Positions 1 through 9,095 of a stretch of DNA of 64,000 nt are shown piece by piece. The DNA is taken from the NCBI RefSeq assembly GCF_029868325.1, contig NZ_JARWNW010000104.1:1-64000 (forward strand), given 5' to 3'. The number at the start of each line of letters is the position of its first letter. Within the stretch, counting starts at the first letter, position 1. This stretch comes from Nocardia carnea. GTDB lineage: Bacteria; Actinomycetota; Actinomycetes; Mycobacteriales; Mycobacteriaceae. Below the pieces are notes generated by a model. It saw only the letters and a list, made by a program, of their open reading frames with translations. It did no database searches and was not told where the DNA came from. Both the position numbers and the translations under genes were made by a program.

Positions 1-1
1 C

Positions 2-259
2 GAGAACAGCACCCTGCCCGGCTATTTCTTCCGCCCGGCGCCGGACAACACGCCGCGGCCCACATTCGTCATGGTCAACGGCAGCGACGGCGCGCTGAGC
101 GGACTGTGGAGTTCGGGTGCATCCGGCGCGCTGGCCCGCGGGGCGGCCGCGGGTTCGGGGCCCCATTGGTCTCGTTCTTCACTCCGCCGCTCCTCCGCTT
201 CGCTCCTCCGCTCTGTCGCTCCAGAACGAGACGGGCCCCGAACCGCGGAGGCTGCCTGA
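2..259 (+). pseudogene. Truncated alpha/beta-hydrolase fragment
   Basis: The frame is open from the left edge. It reads like the start of the catalytic domain of a dipeptidyl-peptidase-like alpha/beta hydrolase: LPGYFFRPA, then a strand ending MVNGSDGAL, then ALARG. In the family ALARG is followed by a strand and a DGPGQ-type motif. Here the protein turns into Ser/Arg-rich low-complexity residues at about base 145 and stops at 259. No catalytic Ser, Asp or His part is present. I read it as a gene whose 3' part was deleted, with unrelated spacer DNA joined on. The 5' end lies outside the window. Confidence 0.5.
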
Positions 260-431
260 TCGCATGCGGAGAAAGAGACTGGAGCCGGATGTGGACCGAC
301 CGGGCGGTATCCGAACCGGACGTGCCCGGTGGAGGCGCCGAGTTCAGCGGAGCCCATGCTCGCGGCCACTGGGGCCCGGCGCTGGTGGTGGGCGATCGGG
401 CGCGGTCGAGGGCAAGAGTTACTGTGCAGGG

Positions 432-1328
432 GTGAGTGAGACGACTGTGCCGGAACCTGCCGAGGTGCCCGAGGCCAAGGACGCATCGACGGTGATGCTG
501 GTCCGCGACGGTGCGGCCGGACCCGAGGTTTTCCTGCAGCGGCGGGCCGGGGCGATGGAGTTCGCGGCGGGGATGACCGCTTTTCCCGGTGGCCGGGTGG
601 ATCCGGTCGACGCGGAGGTCGATATCGACTGGGCCGGGCCGGCGCCGCGCTGGTGGGGGCAGCGGTTCGGGGTATCCGAGGAGCGGGCGAAGGCACTCGT
701 CTGCGCCGCGGTGCGGGAAACCTTCGAGGAGTGCGGGGTGCTGCTGGCCGGCCCCACCGCGGACACGGTGGTCGCCGATACCGCCGGATACCGGCGGCAG
801 CGGGAACGGATCGAAGGGCGCGATCTGACCCTGGCCGAGTTCCTGGCCGCGGAGAAGCTGGTCCTGCGCGCCGATCTGCTGCGGCCGTGGGCGCGGTGGA
901 TCACCCCGACCGTGGAGCGCCGCCGCTACGACACTCATTTCTTCGTCGCGATGCTGCCCGCGGGCCAGCTGGCCGACGGAGCGACCTCGGAATCCGACGG
1001 TGTGCACTGGTCCACCCCGGCCGCCGCGCTGGCCACCTGGAAAGCCGGTGACCAGGTGCTGCTGCCCCCGACCTGGTCGCAGCTGACCTCGCTCGGTGCT
1101 TTCTCCGACACTGCGGAGATCCTCGCCGCCGAACCCCCGATCGAACCTGTCCAGCCGGAATTCGGTCCCGTGGACGGGAAGATGCTGCTGCAATTCCCCG
1201 GCAACATGAGCTATTTCGCCGATATACCGGACACGTCCCGCCTGCAGGGGTCGAAGGGGATGCGCGATACCGATCCGTCGCTGCTGGGTGGTTCCGGGCG
1301 CGGCGGCTCCGGTTCGGGCGCCCGGTAG
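432..1328 (+). CDS. Nudix hydrolase with split Nudix box (Rv3040c-like)
   Basis: A 298-residue protein if translation starts at the GTG at 432; the frame is open further upstream but the sequence there is not protein-like. It has the two halves of a Nudix box, FPGGRVDP (about residues 51-58) and RETFEECG (95-102), separated by about 36 residues. This split box is typical of the NUDT19/RP2 branch, whose known members hydrolyse CoA-type diphosphates. The substrate here is inferred only from the family. The crotonase gene follows after 11 bases, matching the Rv3040c-Rv3039c order in M. tuberculosis, so the two are probably cotranscribed. The C-terminal tail is Gly/Ser-rich and probably disordered. 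Confidence 0.85.
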   Translation: MSETTVPEPAEVPEAKDASTVMLVRDGAAGPEVFLQRRAGAMEFAAGMTAFPGGRVDPVDAEVDIDWAGPAPRWWGQRFGVSEERAKALVCAAVRETFEECGVLLAGPTADTVVADTAGYRRQRERIEGRDLTLAEFLAAEKLVLRADLLRPWARWITPTVERRRYDTHFFVAMLPAGQLADGATSESDGVHWSTPAAALATWKAGDQVLLPPTWSQLTSLGAFSDTAEILAAEPPIEPVQPEFGPVDGKMLLQFPGNMSYFADIPDTSRLQGSKGMRDTDPSLLGGSGRGGSGSGAR

Positions 1329-1339
1329 CGTATCGGCTC

Positions 1340-2128
1340 ATGGCCGAATTCGTATCCCTGTCCCGGCTCGAACCCGATCACGCGGCCGGTTCCGGCCGCT
1401 GCGTGGCGGTGCTGCGGATCGCCCGGCCGCCGCTGAACCTGTTCGGCACTCAGCTGATCCGGGAGATCGCCGAGGCAGCCGAGGCCTGTGGTGCGGATTC
1501 CGGGATCGCGGCGCTGGTGGTCTACGGCGACGAGCGGGTTTTCTGTGCGGGTGACGACCTGGCCGAACTCGCCGCCCTACCGGCCGAACAGGCCACCGCC
1601 ATGGCCGCCGATCTGCAGACGGCACTGGGCTGCCTGGCCCGCATCCCGCAACCTGCGGTCGCGGCGATCAGCGGGTATGCGCTCGGCGCCGGGCTGGAAC
1701 TGGTCCTGGGCGCGGACCGGCGCATCATCGGCGACAACGTCAAGCTCGGGCTTCCGCAGATCGGCACCGGAATGATCCCGCTCGCCGGAATCCGGCGGCT
1801 GTCGATGCTTATCGGCCCGGGCGCCGCCAAGGACCTCGTCTACACGGGGCGTTTCGTCGAACCCGACGAGGCCGCGCGGCTGGGTCTGGTGGACCAGGTG
1901 GTCGCACCCGACGATGTGCTCGATTCGGCGATCGCCTGGGCCCGGCAGTTCAGCACCGGCCCGGCCCAGGCGCTGGCGGCCGCCAAAGCGGTGTTCGAGG
2001 CGGGACCGCACGGCCACGAACGGGCCCGCACCGAATGGGCACACCTGTTCGATACCGCCGATCAGCGCCTGGGAACACGGTCCTACCTGCAGGACGGGCC
2101 GGGGTTCGCCGAGTTCACCGGCGCCTGA
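1340..2128 (+). CDS. Enoyl-CoA hydratase/isomerase family protein (EchA17-like)
   Basis: A 262-residue crotonase-fold protein. Visible landmarks are the oxyanion-hole segment FCAGDDL (about 68-74), the helix IPQPAVAAISGYALGAG, and Glu120 in GLELVL, equivalent to the first catalytic glutamate of rat enoyl-CoA hydratase. The second catalytic glutamate (Glu164 of the rat enzyme, in PEI) aligns with Gln140 in LPQIGTG, so classical hydratase chemistry is doubtful and isomerase or another crotonase activity is possible. Length and position match EchA17 (Rv3039c), between Nudix and methyltransferase genes. The ATG at 1340 follows the Nudix stop closely, with only a weak ribosome-binding site. Confidence 0.85.
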   Translation: MAEFVSLSRLEPDHAAGSGRCVAVLRIARPPLNLFGTQLIREIAEAAEACGADSGIAALVVYGDERVFCAGDDLAELAALPAEQATAMAADLQTALGCLARIPQPAVAAISGYALGAGLELVLGADRRIIGDNVKLGLPQIGTGMIPLAGIRRLSMLIGPGAAKDLVYTGRFVEPDEAARLGLVDQVVAPDDVLDSAIAWARQFSTGPAQALAAAKAVFEAGPHGHERARTEWAHLFDTADQRLGTRSYLQDGPGFAEFTGA

Positions 2129-2200
2129 ACGAGGCCTGGACCACCCGGACCCACCCGGTGGTATCAAGCCACCCCCAAGCAAAGGATAGGCTCTCCGACC

Positions 2201-3175
2201 ATGACGGTACGCCCCGACGACCCCGCACCACATCCGCACGCCACCGCCGCGGAGGTCGAAGCAGCATTCGAGGACACCAAGCTCGCCCAGGTGCTCTATC
2301 ACGACTGGGAAGCGGAGACCTACGACGACAAATGGTCGATCTCCTATGACGAACGCTGTATCGAGTACGCCCGCGGCCGGTTCGACGCCGCGGTCGGCGA
2401 GGCGGACCTGCCGTACGAGCGGGCCCTGGAGCTGGGCTGCGGAACCGGTTTCTTCCTGCTGAACCTGATGCAGTCCGGGATCGCGAAGACCGGTTCGGTG
2501 ACCGATCTGTCGCCCGGCATGGTGAAGGTCGCGCTGCGTAATGCCGAGAATCTGGGTCTGGATGTGGACGGCCGGGTCGCGGACGCGGAAACCATCCCCT
2601 ACGACGACGACACCTTCGATCTGGTGGTCGGTCACGCGGTGCTGCATCACATCCCCGATGTCGAGCAGTCGCTACGCGAATGCCTGCGCGTGCTGAAGCC
2701 GGGCGGCCGGTTCGTCTTCGCGGGTGAACCCACCACCATCGGCAACTTCTACGCCCGCAATCTGGGCAACATCACCTGGAAGGCCACCACCGCGATCACC
2801 AAGCTCCCGTTCCTGCGGGATTGGCGCCGGCCCCAGGAAGAACTGGACGAATCGTCGCGCGCCGCCGCCCTGGAGGCCGTGGTCGATCTGCACACCTTCG
2901 ACCCCACCCAGCTCGAGGATATGGCCCGTTCGGCGGGCGCCGTGGACGTGGCCGCGCATACCGAGGAGTTCGCCGCCGCCCTGTGGGGCTGGCCGGTACG
3001 CACCTTCGAGGCCGCGGTACCGGACGAGAAACTCACTTTCGGTTACCGGATGGCGATGTACCGGGCATGGCTCGGGCTCAGCTGGGTGGACGAGAACGTG
3101 ATGCGTCGCGTGGTTCCGCGCCAGTTCTTCTACAACGCCATGATCACCGGGGTGAAGCCGGCCGCCGGCAAGTAG
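2201..3175 (+). CDS. Class I SAM-dependent methyltransferase (Rv3038c-like)
   Basis: A 324-residue Rossmann-fold methyltransferase. Motif I is LELGCGTG (about 76-83), and the post-motif LVVGHAVLHHIPD fits the Methyltransf_11 family. An extra C-terminal region of about 120 residues (from EELDESSRAA) follows the catalytic core. The substrate is unknown. In M. tuberculosis the corresponding gene lies between echA17 and Rv3037c, and the same order holds here. The stop codon directly abuts the ATG of the next gene, so the two are very probably translated from one message. Confidence 0.85.
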   Translation: MTVRPDDPAPHPHATAAEVEAAFEDTKLAQVLYHDWEAETYDDKWSISYDERCIEYARGRFDAAVGEADLPYERALELGCGTGFFLLNLMQSGIAKTGSVTDLSPGMVKVALRNAENLGLDVDGRVADAETIPYDDDTFDLVVGHAVLHHIPDVEQSLRECLRVLKPGGRFVFAGEPTTIGNFYARNLGNITWKATTAITKLPFLRDWRRPQEELDESSRAAALEAVVDLHTFDPTQLEDMARSAGAVDVAAHTEEFAAALWGWPVRTFEAAVPDEKLTFGYRMAMYRAWLGLSWVDENVMRRVVPRQFFYNAMITGVKPAAGK

Positions 3176-4672
3176 ATGGGGTACGGCTTCAGCGCGGCCG
3201 ATATCGCCTATCTGGCGTCGCCGCCGGGCGCGGCCGCGCTGGCCGAGGTGGCGGAGCTGGCGCTCACGACGGCCTCCCAGCTGCACGATGTGGCGGCGGT
3301 GCGCCGCGCGCACGGTGACCGGGCGCCGGCGCTGATCGAAACCGTGCGCCTGCGCCGCCGGGCAGCCGCCAAGCTGTCCGGGGCGCAGGACTGGTTGTTC
3401 ACCGACGATGCGCTTCAGCAGGCCACCCCGACCCTGGTGGCCCGGCATCGCGCCACCCGCCTGGCGGGTCGCGATGTACACGATGTGACCTGCTCGATCG
3501 GGGCGGAACTGGTCGAGCTGGCGCGGGTCTGCCCACGGGTTGTCGGTAGCGATCTGGACCAGGTGAGACTCAGGATGGCGCGGCACAATCTGTCCCGCCC
3601 GGTGTCTCCGGATGATGCCCGATGGGGGCCCGGACCGGTATCGCGGCCCGGCGCCGGGCAGGAGTTCCGCAGGGACGAGTCGGCTTCGGAGGGATACGTT
3701 TCGGTGGCGCCGGATGCGGCGTGGTTGCCGGCAACCGGGTCCAGTGCCCGGCCGCACGCAGTGGAACCGGCCCGTACAGCCGACGAACTCCCGAACAATC
3801 GTGGGGGATCGACCCCGGTGCCACCCAGCGCGGCGGGAACGGCACCTGTCGACGCGCTGGGAGCCGTGCCGTTCACGGCGCCTGCCGACGGGCCGGGAGC
3901 GGTGCCGCCCGCCGGGGCAGGAGGAGTACCGACGAACACGCTCCTCGTCCGGGCCGATGCGCTGGTGCCGTGTACCGCCGGCACGGTGATCATCGCGGAC
4001 CCGGCCCGCCGGGCGGGGGATAAGCGCACCTTCGACCCGGCCGCGTTGCAACCACCGCTACCGGATCTGCTGGCCGCCTATCCCGGCCGGGACCTGGCTG
4101 TGAAGTGCGCGCCCGGACTGGATTTCGATCGGCTCGGCTGGGCGGGGGAGATCGAGGTGGTATCGCTGGACGGGGCGGTCCGCGAAGCCTGCCTGTGGTC
4201 GGCGGGTCTGAGTGAACCGGGCGTCACCCGCCGGGCCACGGTGCTCACGGGCCAGGGCACGGTGACCACCCTGACCGACGCCGAGCCCGACGAGATCCCG
4301 GAGCAGCCACCGGGGGAGTGGATCATCGACCCGGACGGTGCGGTGGTCCGCGCCGGGCTCGTCCGGCACTATGCGGCCCGCCACGGCCTGTGGCAGCTCG
4401 ACCCCCGGATCGCCTATCTGACCGGCGACCGGCTGCCCGCCGGTGTCCGCGGGTTCCGGATCATCGATCGGCTCGAGTTCCGGGAGAAGACTCTGCGCAC
4501 CGAACTGCGGCGCCGGGAGTGCGGTGCCCTCGAGATCCTGGTCCGCGGTGTGGACGTCGACCCGGATGTGCTGCGGCGCCGGCTGAAGCTGACCGGTTCC
4601 GAGTCCTACGCGCTGGTGATCACCCGGATCGGCCGCGCTGCCACTGTCTTCCTGTGCCGTGCTTCCCGATGA
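3176..4672 (+). CDS. THUMP-like-domain methyltransferase with a low-complexity insertion (Rv3037c-like)
   Basis: A 498-residue protein that starts at the base after the preceding stop. The N-terminal half has a class I methyltransferase fold with HDVTCSIGAELVELA (about 102-116) and an acidic strand GSDLDQV. The catalytic strand continues as VIIADPARRAGDKR (about 271-284), a NPPY-like position. The C-terminus (about 400-495) resembles the THUMP-like domain of this actinobacterial family. Residues about 141-253 are a Pro/Gly/Ala-rich stretch between RMARHNL and NTLLVRADAL; as I recall, the M. tuberculosis homologue is about 360 residues and lacks it. Rv3037c was proposed as part of the MGLP gene region. 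The substrate is not evident. Confidence 0.8.
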   Translation: MGYGFSAADIAYLASPPGAAALAEVAELALTTASQLHDVAAVRRAHGDRAPALIETVRLRRRAAAKLSGAQDWLFTDDALQQATPTLVARHRATRLAGRDVHDVTCSIGAELVELARVCPRVVGSDLDQVRLRMARHNLSRPVSPDDARWGPGPVSRPGAGQEFRRDESASEGYVSVAPDAAWLPATGSSARPHAVEPARTADELPNNRGGSTPVPPSAAGTAPVDALGAVPFTAPADGPGAVPPAGAGGVPTNTLLVRADALVPCTAGTVIIADPARRAGDKRTFDPAALQPPLPDLLAAYPGRDLAVKCAPGLDFDRLGWAGEIEVVSLDGAVREACLWSAGLSEPGVTRRATVLTGQGTVTTLTDAEPDEIPEQPPGEWIIDPDGAVVRAGLVRHYAARHGLWQLDPRIAYLTGDRLPAGVRGFRIIDRLEFREKTLRTELRRRECGALEILVRGVDVDPDVLRRRLKLTGSESYALVITRIGRAATVFLCRASR

Positions 4673-4907
4673 GTGGCTCCGCGACTGCGCAGTGATGGCG
4701 CAATCGCTGGGGCCGTCCTCGCTCGACCCATTTTGTCCTGTAGTACCCACCGAAACCGCTCGTCCGGCCGTTGCCGCCGGTGTACCGGTGCGGCCGTTGC
4801 CGCCTGCTGAACCGGATCGAGGCTGGGCGCGCCCGCACCAGCCGAAATAGGCTGGTGCCGACCGCTCCCGTCGGTGTAGACAAGCTGTAACCGACCCGAG
4901 GAGTGCC

Positions 4908-5552
4908 ATGCGAAGCGAGTTCTGGCAGCACCCACCCCGGCTCCGCGGCGACCATGTGCTGCTGCGCCCCCTCGAACCCGGCGACGCCGAGGAACTGGCC
5001 GCCGCCCACGACGACCCCGACACCCTGCGCTACTTCCCCGAGGGCATCGAATCACGGCCGCCCTCCGCCGAAACCGTGGCCCATGCCCTGTCCTCGGGAC
5101 GCCAGGTACTCGTCCCGGTCGACCTGCGTGACAACCGGATCGTCGGCACCACCTCGCTCTACAACATGGAGGCACAGCACGGCCGGGTCACCATCGGTTT
5201 CACCTGGTATTCGCGCCGAGTCCGCGGCACCGTGATCAATCCCGAAGCGAAACTGCTACTGCTCGACCACGTTTTCGGCACCCTCGCAGCCCATCGGGCG
5301 GAATTCACCGTCGACGACCGCAATACGCGTTCCCGCGCCGCCGTCACCGCGCTCGGCGCGACACAGGAGGGCATTCTCCGGCAGCACGCCCTGCGGCGGG
5401 ACGGCAGCCGCCGCAACACGGTGATCTACTCGATCCTCGCCGAGGAATGGCCGGCGGCCCGTGATCGGCTGACCGAACGTCTCGCGCGCCGCGTGGCCGA
5501 GACGGTGGCACCGGATAGGCGACCGGCTCCGCCGGGCTCGCCCGGACGCTGA
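4908..5552 (+). CDS. GNAT-family N-acetyltransferase (RimJ/RimL type)
   Basis: A 214-residue protein. It opens with the usual LRGDHVLLRPLEPGDAEELA start of RimJ/RimL-like acetyltransferases. It continues with ADLRDNRIVG-type beta strands (actual text VDLRDNRIVGTTSLYNME) and ends with FTVDDRNTRSRAAV followed by LGATQEGILRQH, the acetyl-CoA-binding and C-terminal strands of the fold. The acceptor is unknown. A GAGGAG ribosome-binding site sits just before the ATG. It is convergent with the minus-strand gene at 5587 and stands alone between the Rv3037c-like gene and an accessory gene pair. Confidence 0.85.
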   Translation: MRSEFWQHPPRLRGDHVLLRPLEPGDAEELAAAHDDPDTLRYFPEGIESRPPSAETVAHALSSGRQVLVPVDLRDNRIVGTTSLYNMEAQHGRVTIGFTWYSRRVRGTVINPEAKLLLLDHVFGTLAAHRAEFTVDDRNTRSRAAVTALGATQEGILRQHALRRDGSRRNTVIYSILAEEWPAARDRLTERLARRVAETVAPDRRPAPPGSPGR

Positions 5553-5586
5553 ACCGTCCGCCCGCGCCGGCAGCCACCCCGGCCCG

Positions 5587-7065
5587 CTAGCGGGATTCGA
5601 GATAGAGCGGTGGCGCGCCGTTTCTTGCCTCCAGGATCAATATGGGTTTATTGATCGGCAGTCCCTTGTCGTCGAAGTCGAGTCGCCCGCTGGCGGCGTT
5701 GAACGCCGAGGCCGAATACAGTTGTTTCATCGCCTGGAGGACACCGTCCGAGTCCACAGGGTCGCCGGGCACCCCGGCCGCGTTCCGGGTTGCCCGTACG
5801 GCCGTTACCACGGCGTCGTGTTCCATCACGGCCGCGAAATCGTGCACATCGCCATCGGAGAACTCGTTGTAGCAGACCGGGCCTTCGCACTCGGGTGAGA
5901 ACAGGTCGACCGCGAACATATTGAATCCGTCGGGGTTTTCGCGCCAGGCATCCGGATGGACCAGCCCGGTGTAGCGTACCTTGATATTGGCTTCGAGCGC
6001 CTTCCCCGCGAGACTATCCGAGAGCTGGTAGTACGGCATATCGTCGGCGGTGATCACCTGGATCGGCTTCTCGCGGCAGTCGCGTTCGGTGAGCGCGGTG
6101 AGGAAATCGACGGCGTCGGCACCCCGGCCCGCGAAATAGATGGTGCTCGGCTCCCGGTCGCAGATATTCGGCATGATGGAGCGAAACGCGATCGACACCT
6201 GGCCGTATCCGGCGTCGTAGGGCTGTGGCCTCCCGGCGAATCGTTGCGAATCGCCGGGGAATTGCGATTCGAAGGCTTCGGCGAGGGTGCGGCCGTAACG
6301 GTCGGCCGGGTTGTCGTCGCGGACGATCAGGATTCGTTCGTCGCTGTCGGCGAGGAATTCCGCGGCGGCCCGCGCGTGTTGCGAGGCGGCCGGCGAAACC
6401 TTGAGGAAGGCACGCGAAGTCGGAAGATCATCGATCGTGAGTGTCGAGGCGATCACCCCGATCGGCTTTTCCGGTGCGGCCGGAGCGGTTAGCCGTTCGA
6501 TGGAGTCGAGCGCCGGCTCGAGACTGAACGATATCCCGGTGACCGCGACGATATTGTCGGTCGTCCGGCGCGCCTGTATCTCGCGGACCACGAATTCCCA
6601 TGAGGCGAAATCGCTGCCCGGGTTCGCCAGGAGTAAACGGATCTTCGGGCTGTGGTCCCAGATGCCGGTCTTGTTCGCGGCGAGCTGGGCCAGATGTGCG
6701 CCGGCCAGCCGGTGCCGGATACCCGACATCGTGACGAAACCTTCTTCGTTGTCGCCGGACGTCATCGGGGTCAGCAAGACGATGCTCACATACGGCTCAC
6801 CGGATTCCACGACGGCGCTGTTCTCATCGTGGATGCGCTGTTCGAGATCGGCGATATCCGGTGTGAAACTCACGCTGCCGTCGCTGATTCCGACGCATTG
6901 ACCGTTGTCGTTGCGGATGACACCGCCGCCGCAGCCGCCGTCGGCCCGGAAGCGATCGGGCAGCCAGATCACCGCGGCGACGACCAAGGCCACCACCAGG
7001 AGCCCGGCGGGAACCCACCACCATTTCCGGTAGCTGGGGGGCGGCGGCTGGATCAAGGTGGTCAT
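5587..7065 (-). CDS. Membrane-anchored periplasmic-binding-protein type 1 fold protein
   Basis: About 492 residues from the ATG at 7065, which overlaps the stop of the NTPase gene by four bases (ATGA). The protein has a short Pro-rich cytoplasmic start, one transmembrane helix (about 13-35, WWWVPAGLLVVALVVAAVIW) and a long extracytoplasmic part. That part resembles leucine/branched-chain amino-acid receptors: SIVLLTPM near the first strand, VAVTGISFS, KPIGVIAST, DERILIVRDDN, STIYFAGRGADAV and, near the end, a SGRLDFDDKG motif typical of these receptors. No permease or ABC ATPase is next to it, so an ordinary importer is unlikely. A sensor role with the cytosolic NTPase is inference. Confidence 0.7.
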   Translation of the reverse strand: MTTLIQPPPPSYRKWWWVPAGLLVVALVVAAVIWLPDRFRADGGCGGGVIRNDNGQCVGISDGSVSFTPDIADLEQRIHDENSAVVESGEPYVSIVLLTPMTSGDNEEGFVTMSGIRHRLAGAHLAQLAANKTGIWDHSPKIRLLLANPGSDFASWEFVVREIQARRTTDNIVAVTGISFSLEPALDSIERLTAPAAPEKPIGVIASTLTIDDLPTSRAFLKVSPAASQHARAAAEFLADSDERILIVRDDNPADRYGRTLAEAFESQFPGDSQRFAGRPQPYDAGYGQVSIAFRSIMPNICDREPSTIYFAGRGADAVDFLTALTERDCREKPIQVITADDMPYYQLSDSLAGKALEANIKVRYTGLVHPDAWRENPDGFNMFAVDLFSPECEGPVCYNEFSDGDVHDFAAVMEHDAVVTAVRATRNAAGVPGDPVDSDGVLQAMKQLYSASAFNAASGRLDFDDKGLPINKPILILEARNGAPPLYLESR

Positions 7066-9095
7066 CGATACCTCTCCGCTCGTTCGTACAGCAGCAGCGC
7101 CCCGCGGCCGAGACCTCGGGCGAGCTGCCGGAATTCGTTCTCGATGGTGCGATCGAGAATCCGTTGCGGATCGCCGAGCGGATCGTTGGACACCCACAGC
7201 GCCGCGATCAACCACGCCATTTCGTGTTCGGGCTCCAGACCGTTGTCCCGGACGATCGTTTCGACCTGGGTGAACGGAGTTCCTTCGGCGTCCGGGCGGC
7301 GTGGGGCCGAGGTGATCAGATCGAGATCGGAGAGCCAGTCGGTGGCCGCGGTGTGGCCGAACTCGGTGTGCCCGGGCAAGAACGGCCGCTCCAGGTATTC
7401 GATGGCGGCGCCCAGCTCGCCGAGCGCGAGATCGTGGTAGATGGCCGCTATTTCGGCTGCGGCCTCGCCTTCCTCGAATTTGCGCCGGTAGACGTCCCGG
7501 CAGATCGTATGGGTGCCCTCCCAGCTCCGGGGATCGTCCGGTTCGCGGTCGGCGAGTTCGCAGAGCAGGATCCGGCGCAGCCAGGTATCGAGCACCATCT
7601 CCGGTTCCGGCCCACCGCCGGTCCGGATCCACAGCCGGTTGCGCAGTTCCTGGAGCAACGCCTCCCCGTCCGGCAGGGCGGAATCCAGAATCTCCCGCTG
7701 ATAGAGCACATCCACGGTGCGGCCCGCGGCGGCGGTAACCAGATCACGCAAGTTCTCGGCGGCCGCGAAATCGCCGAGCAATCGTTCGCGGGCCCGCTCC
7801 AGCACCGTGCCGGGCGCGTCGACCGGTTCCTGCAGGGGGTCGTGGTGAGTGCCTACCGCGCTGGTGAGGACGGTTCGCGCGCAGGCGAGTGGGTCGTCTT
7901 CCCCGGTCTGCTCCAGTGCGGCAAGGACATCGGTGGTTGCGGCGGCGTTCCCGCCGGTGAGGGCACGGACGAAATCCGCGACCCGGGGCACCGAGCGCAT
8001 GCGCTGATCGGCGGCGAGATCACCGGTGGTCTGCGCGCTCAACCGGCTCAGATCCACCAGGTACCAGGGAAACCAGGACGCGGCCGGATTATCGGCGGAC
8101 GCCCAGTCGGTGAAGATATCGGGTGGGGTACGCGGTTCCGGCCATTCGAGACCGCCGGTCCGGTGTTCGGGTTCGCGGCGTTCGGTGATATCGCTGAAGC
8201 GGTGCATGCCGGGACGGTGCCAGCATTCGCTCCAGGCGGGCAGCCACTGCGCGCTGGTGGCGACCACCACCAGCGGATCCGGTTCGGCACCATTACGCCG
8301 CCGCGCTTCGCGCAGGGTCTGCAGGAAATGCCGGCCCGAGGGGCTGTGCACATTGTCCAGTAGCAGTACGGAATTGAGGGTGCGCCCCGTGCCCCGCATA
8401 CCGCTGTAGGCGTGGCGCAGATCGTGCAGGAATGCCATCCCGAAGATGGCGTCGGCCTCGGCGCGGGATTCGTCGTCACCGTGTGCCCATTTGGCGAGGT
8501 CGATCAGCATATCGTCGCGTTCGACCTCCTCGCCGGTGAGCCGTGGTCCCCGCTTGATACGCCGCCTGATGCTGAGCCGGTTCAGGCTCTGCAGCAGGCT
8601 TTCCACGGCCATACCCACCCACGGCGACAACCCTTCGGGCACCTGACCGGCGGCCTCGAGGATATCGGCGACGCTCTGGCTGCGCGCCTCCATCGGCTGG
8701 GCGCTGGAAACGACCTGACGCAGGCTCTGTAGCGCCGCCCGCCGGTTGTCGGCCTGCAGATGCAGCGTGCTGCCGACCGCCACGACACACAACCACAACT
8801 GCGGAAAGGTGATACTGCCGAATTGCGCGCGTTTGCGGCCGAGTTCGAAGGCGAGTTCGCCGAAGATCTCGCGTGGGGTGCGCTCACCCCGGCCCAGATC
8901 CACGTGGGCGAGTGGAAGTTTCGCGCAGCGCTGGGCGAGCGAGTGCAGCAGAACGGTTTTCCCGCTCCCGGGCGGCCCCACCGCGACCACCACCGGCAGC
9001 AATCTGCTCCGGCCGTCCGGCCGCTGGACCAACTGTTCGATCAGTTGGCCGGTGATCGGTTCCAGCCCATGCAGTACCGGGCCTTCTCCTGGCAT
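7062..9095 (-). CDS. P-loop NTPase coupled to the membrane sensor protein
   Basis: About 677 residues when started at the ATG at 9095, which has a strong GGGAGGGG ribosome-binding site; an ATG at 9248 would add 51 residues but lacks a good site. Walker A is GPPGSGKT (about 40-47) and Walker B is probably SVLLLDNVHSP; a HVDLGRGERTPREIF segment follows the P-loop. The second half is helical with no recognised effector domain. It resembles STAND/AAA-type regulatory ATPases more than transporters. Translational coupling (ATGA) to the membrane-anchored binding-fold protein implies the two act together at the membrane. The function is unknown. Confidence 0.7.
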   Translation of the reverse strand: MPGEGPVLHGLEPITGQLIEQLVQRPDGRSRLLPVVVAVGPPGSGKTVLLHSLAQRCAKLPLAHVDLGRGERTPREIFGELAFELGRKRAQFGSITFPQLWLCVVAVGSTLHLQADNRRAALQSLRQVVSSAQPMEARSQSVADILEAAGQVPEGLSPWVGMAVESLLQSLNRLSIRRRIKRGPRLTGEEVERDDMLIDLAKWAHGDDESRAEADAIFGMAFLHDLRHAYSGMRGTGRTLNSVLLLDNVHSPSGRHFLQTLREARRRNGAEPDPLVVVATSAQWLPAWSECWHRPGMHRFSDITERREPEHRTGGLEWPEPRTPPDIFTDWASADNPAASWFPWYLVDLSRLSAQTTGDLAADQRMRSVPRVADFVRALTGGNAAATTDVLAALEQTGEDDPLACARTVLTSAVGTHHDPLQEPVDAPGTVLERARERLLGDFAAAENLRDLVTAAAGRTVDVLYQREILDSALPDGEALLQELRNRLWIRTGGGPEPEMVLDTWLRRILLCELADREPDDPRSWEGTHTICRDVYRRKFEEGEAAAEIAAIYHDLALGELGAAIEYLERPFLPGHTEFGHTAATDWLSDLDLITSAPRRPDAEGTPFTQVETIVRDNGLEPEHEMAWLIAALWVSNDPLGDPQRILDRTIENEFRQLARGLGRGALLLYERAERYR

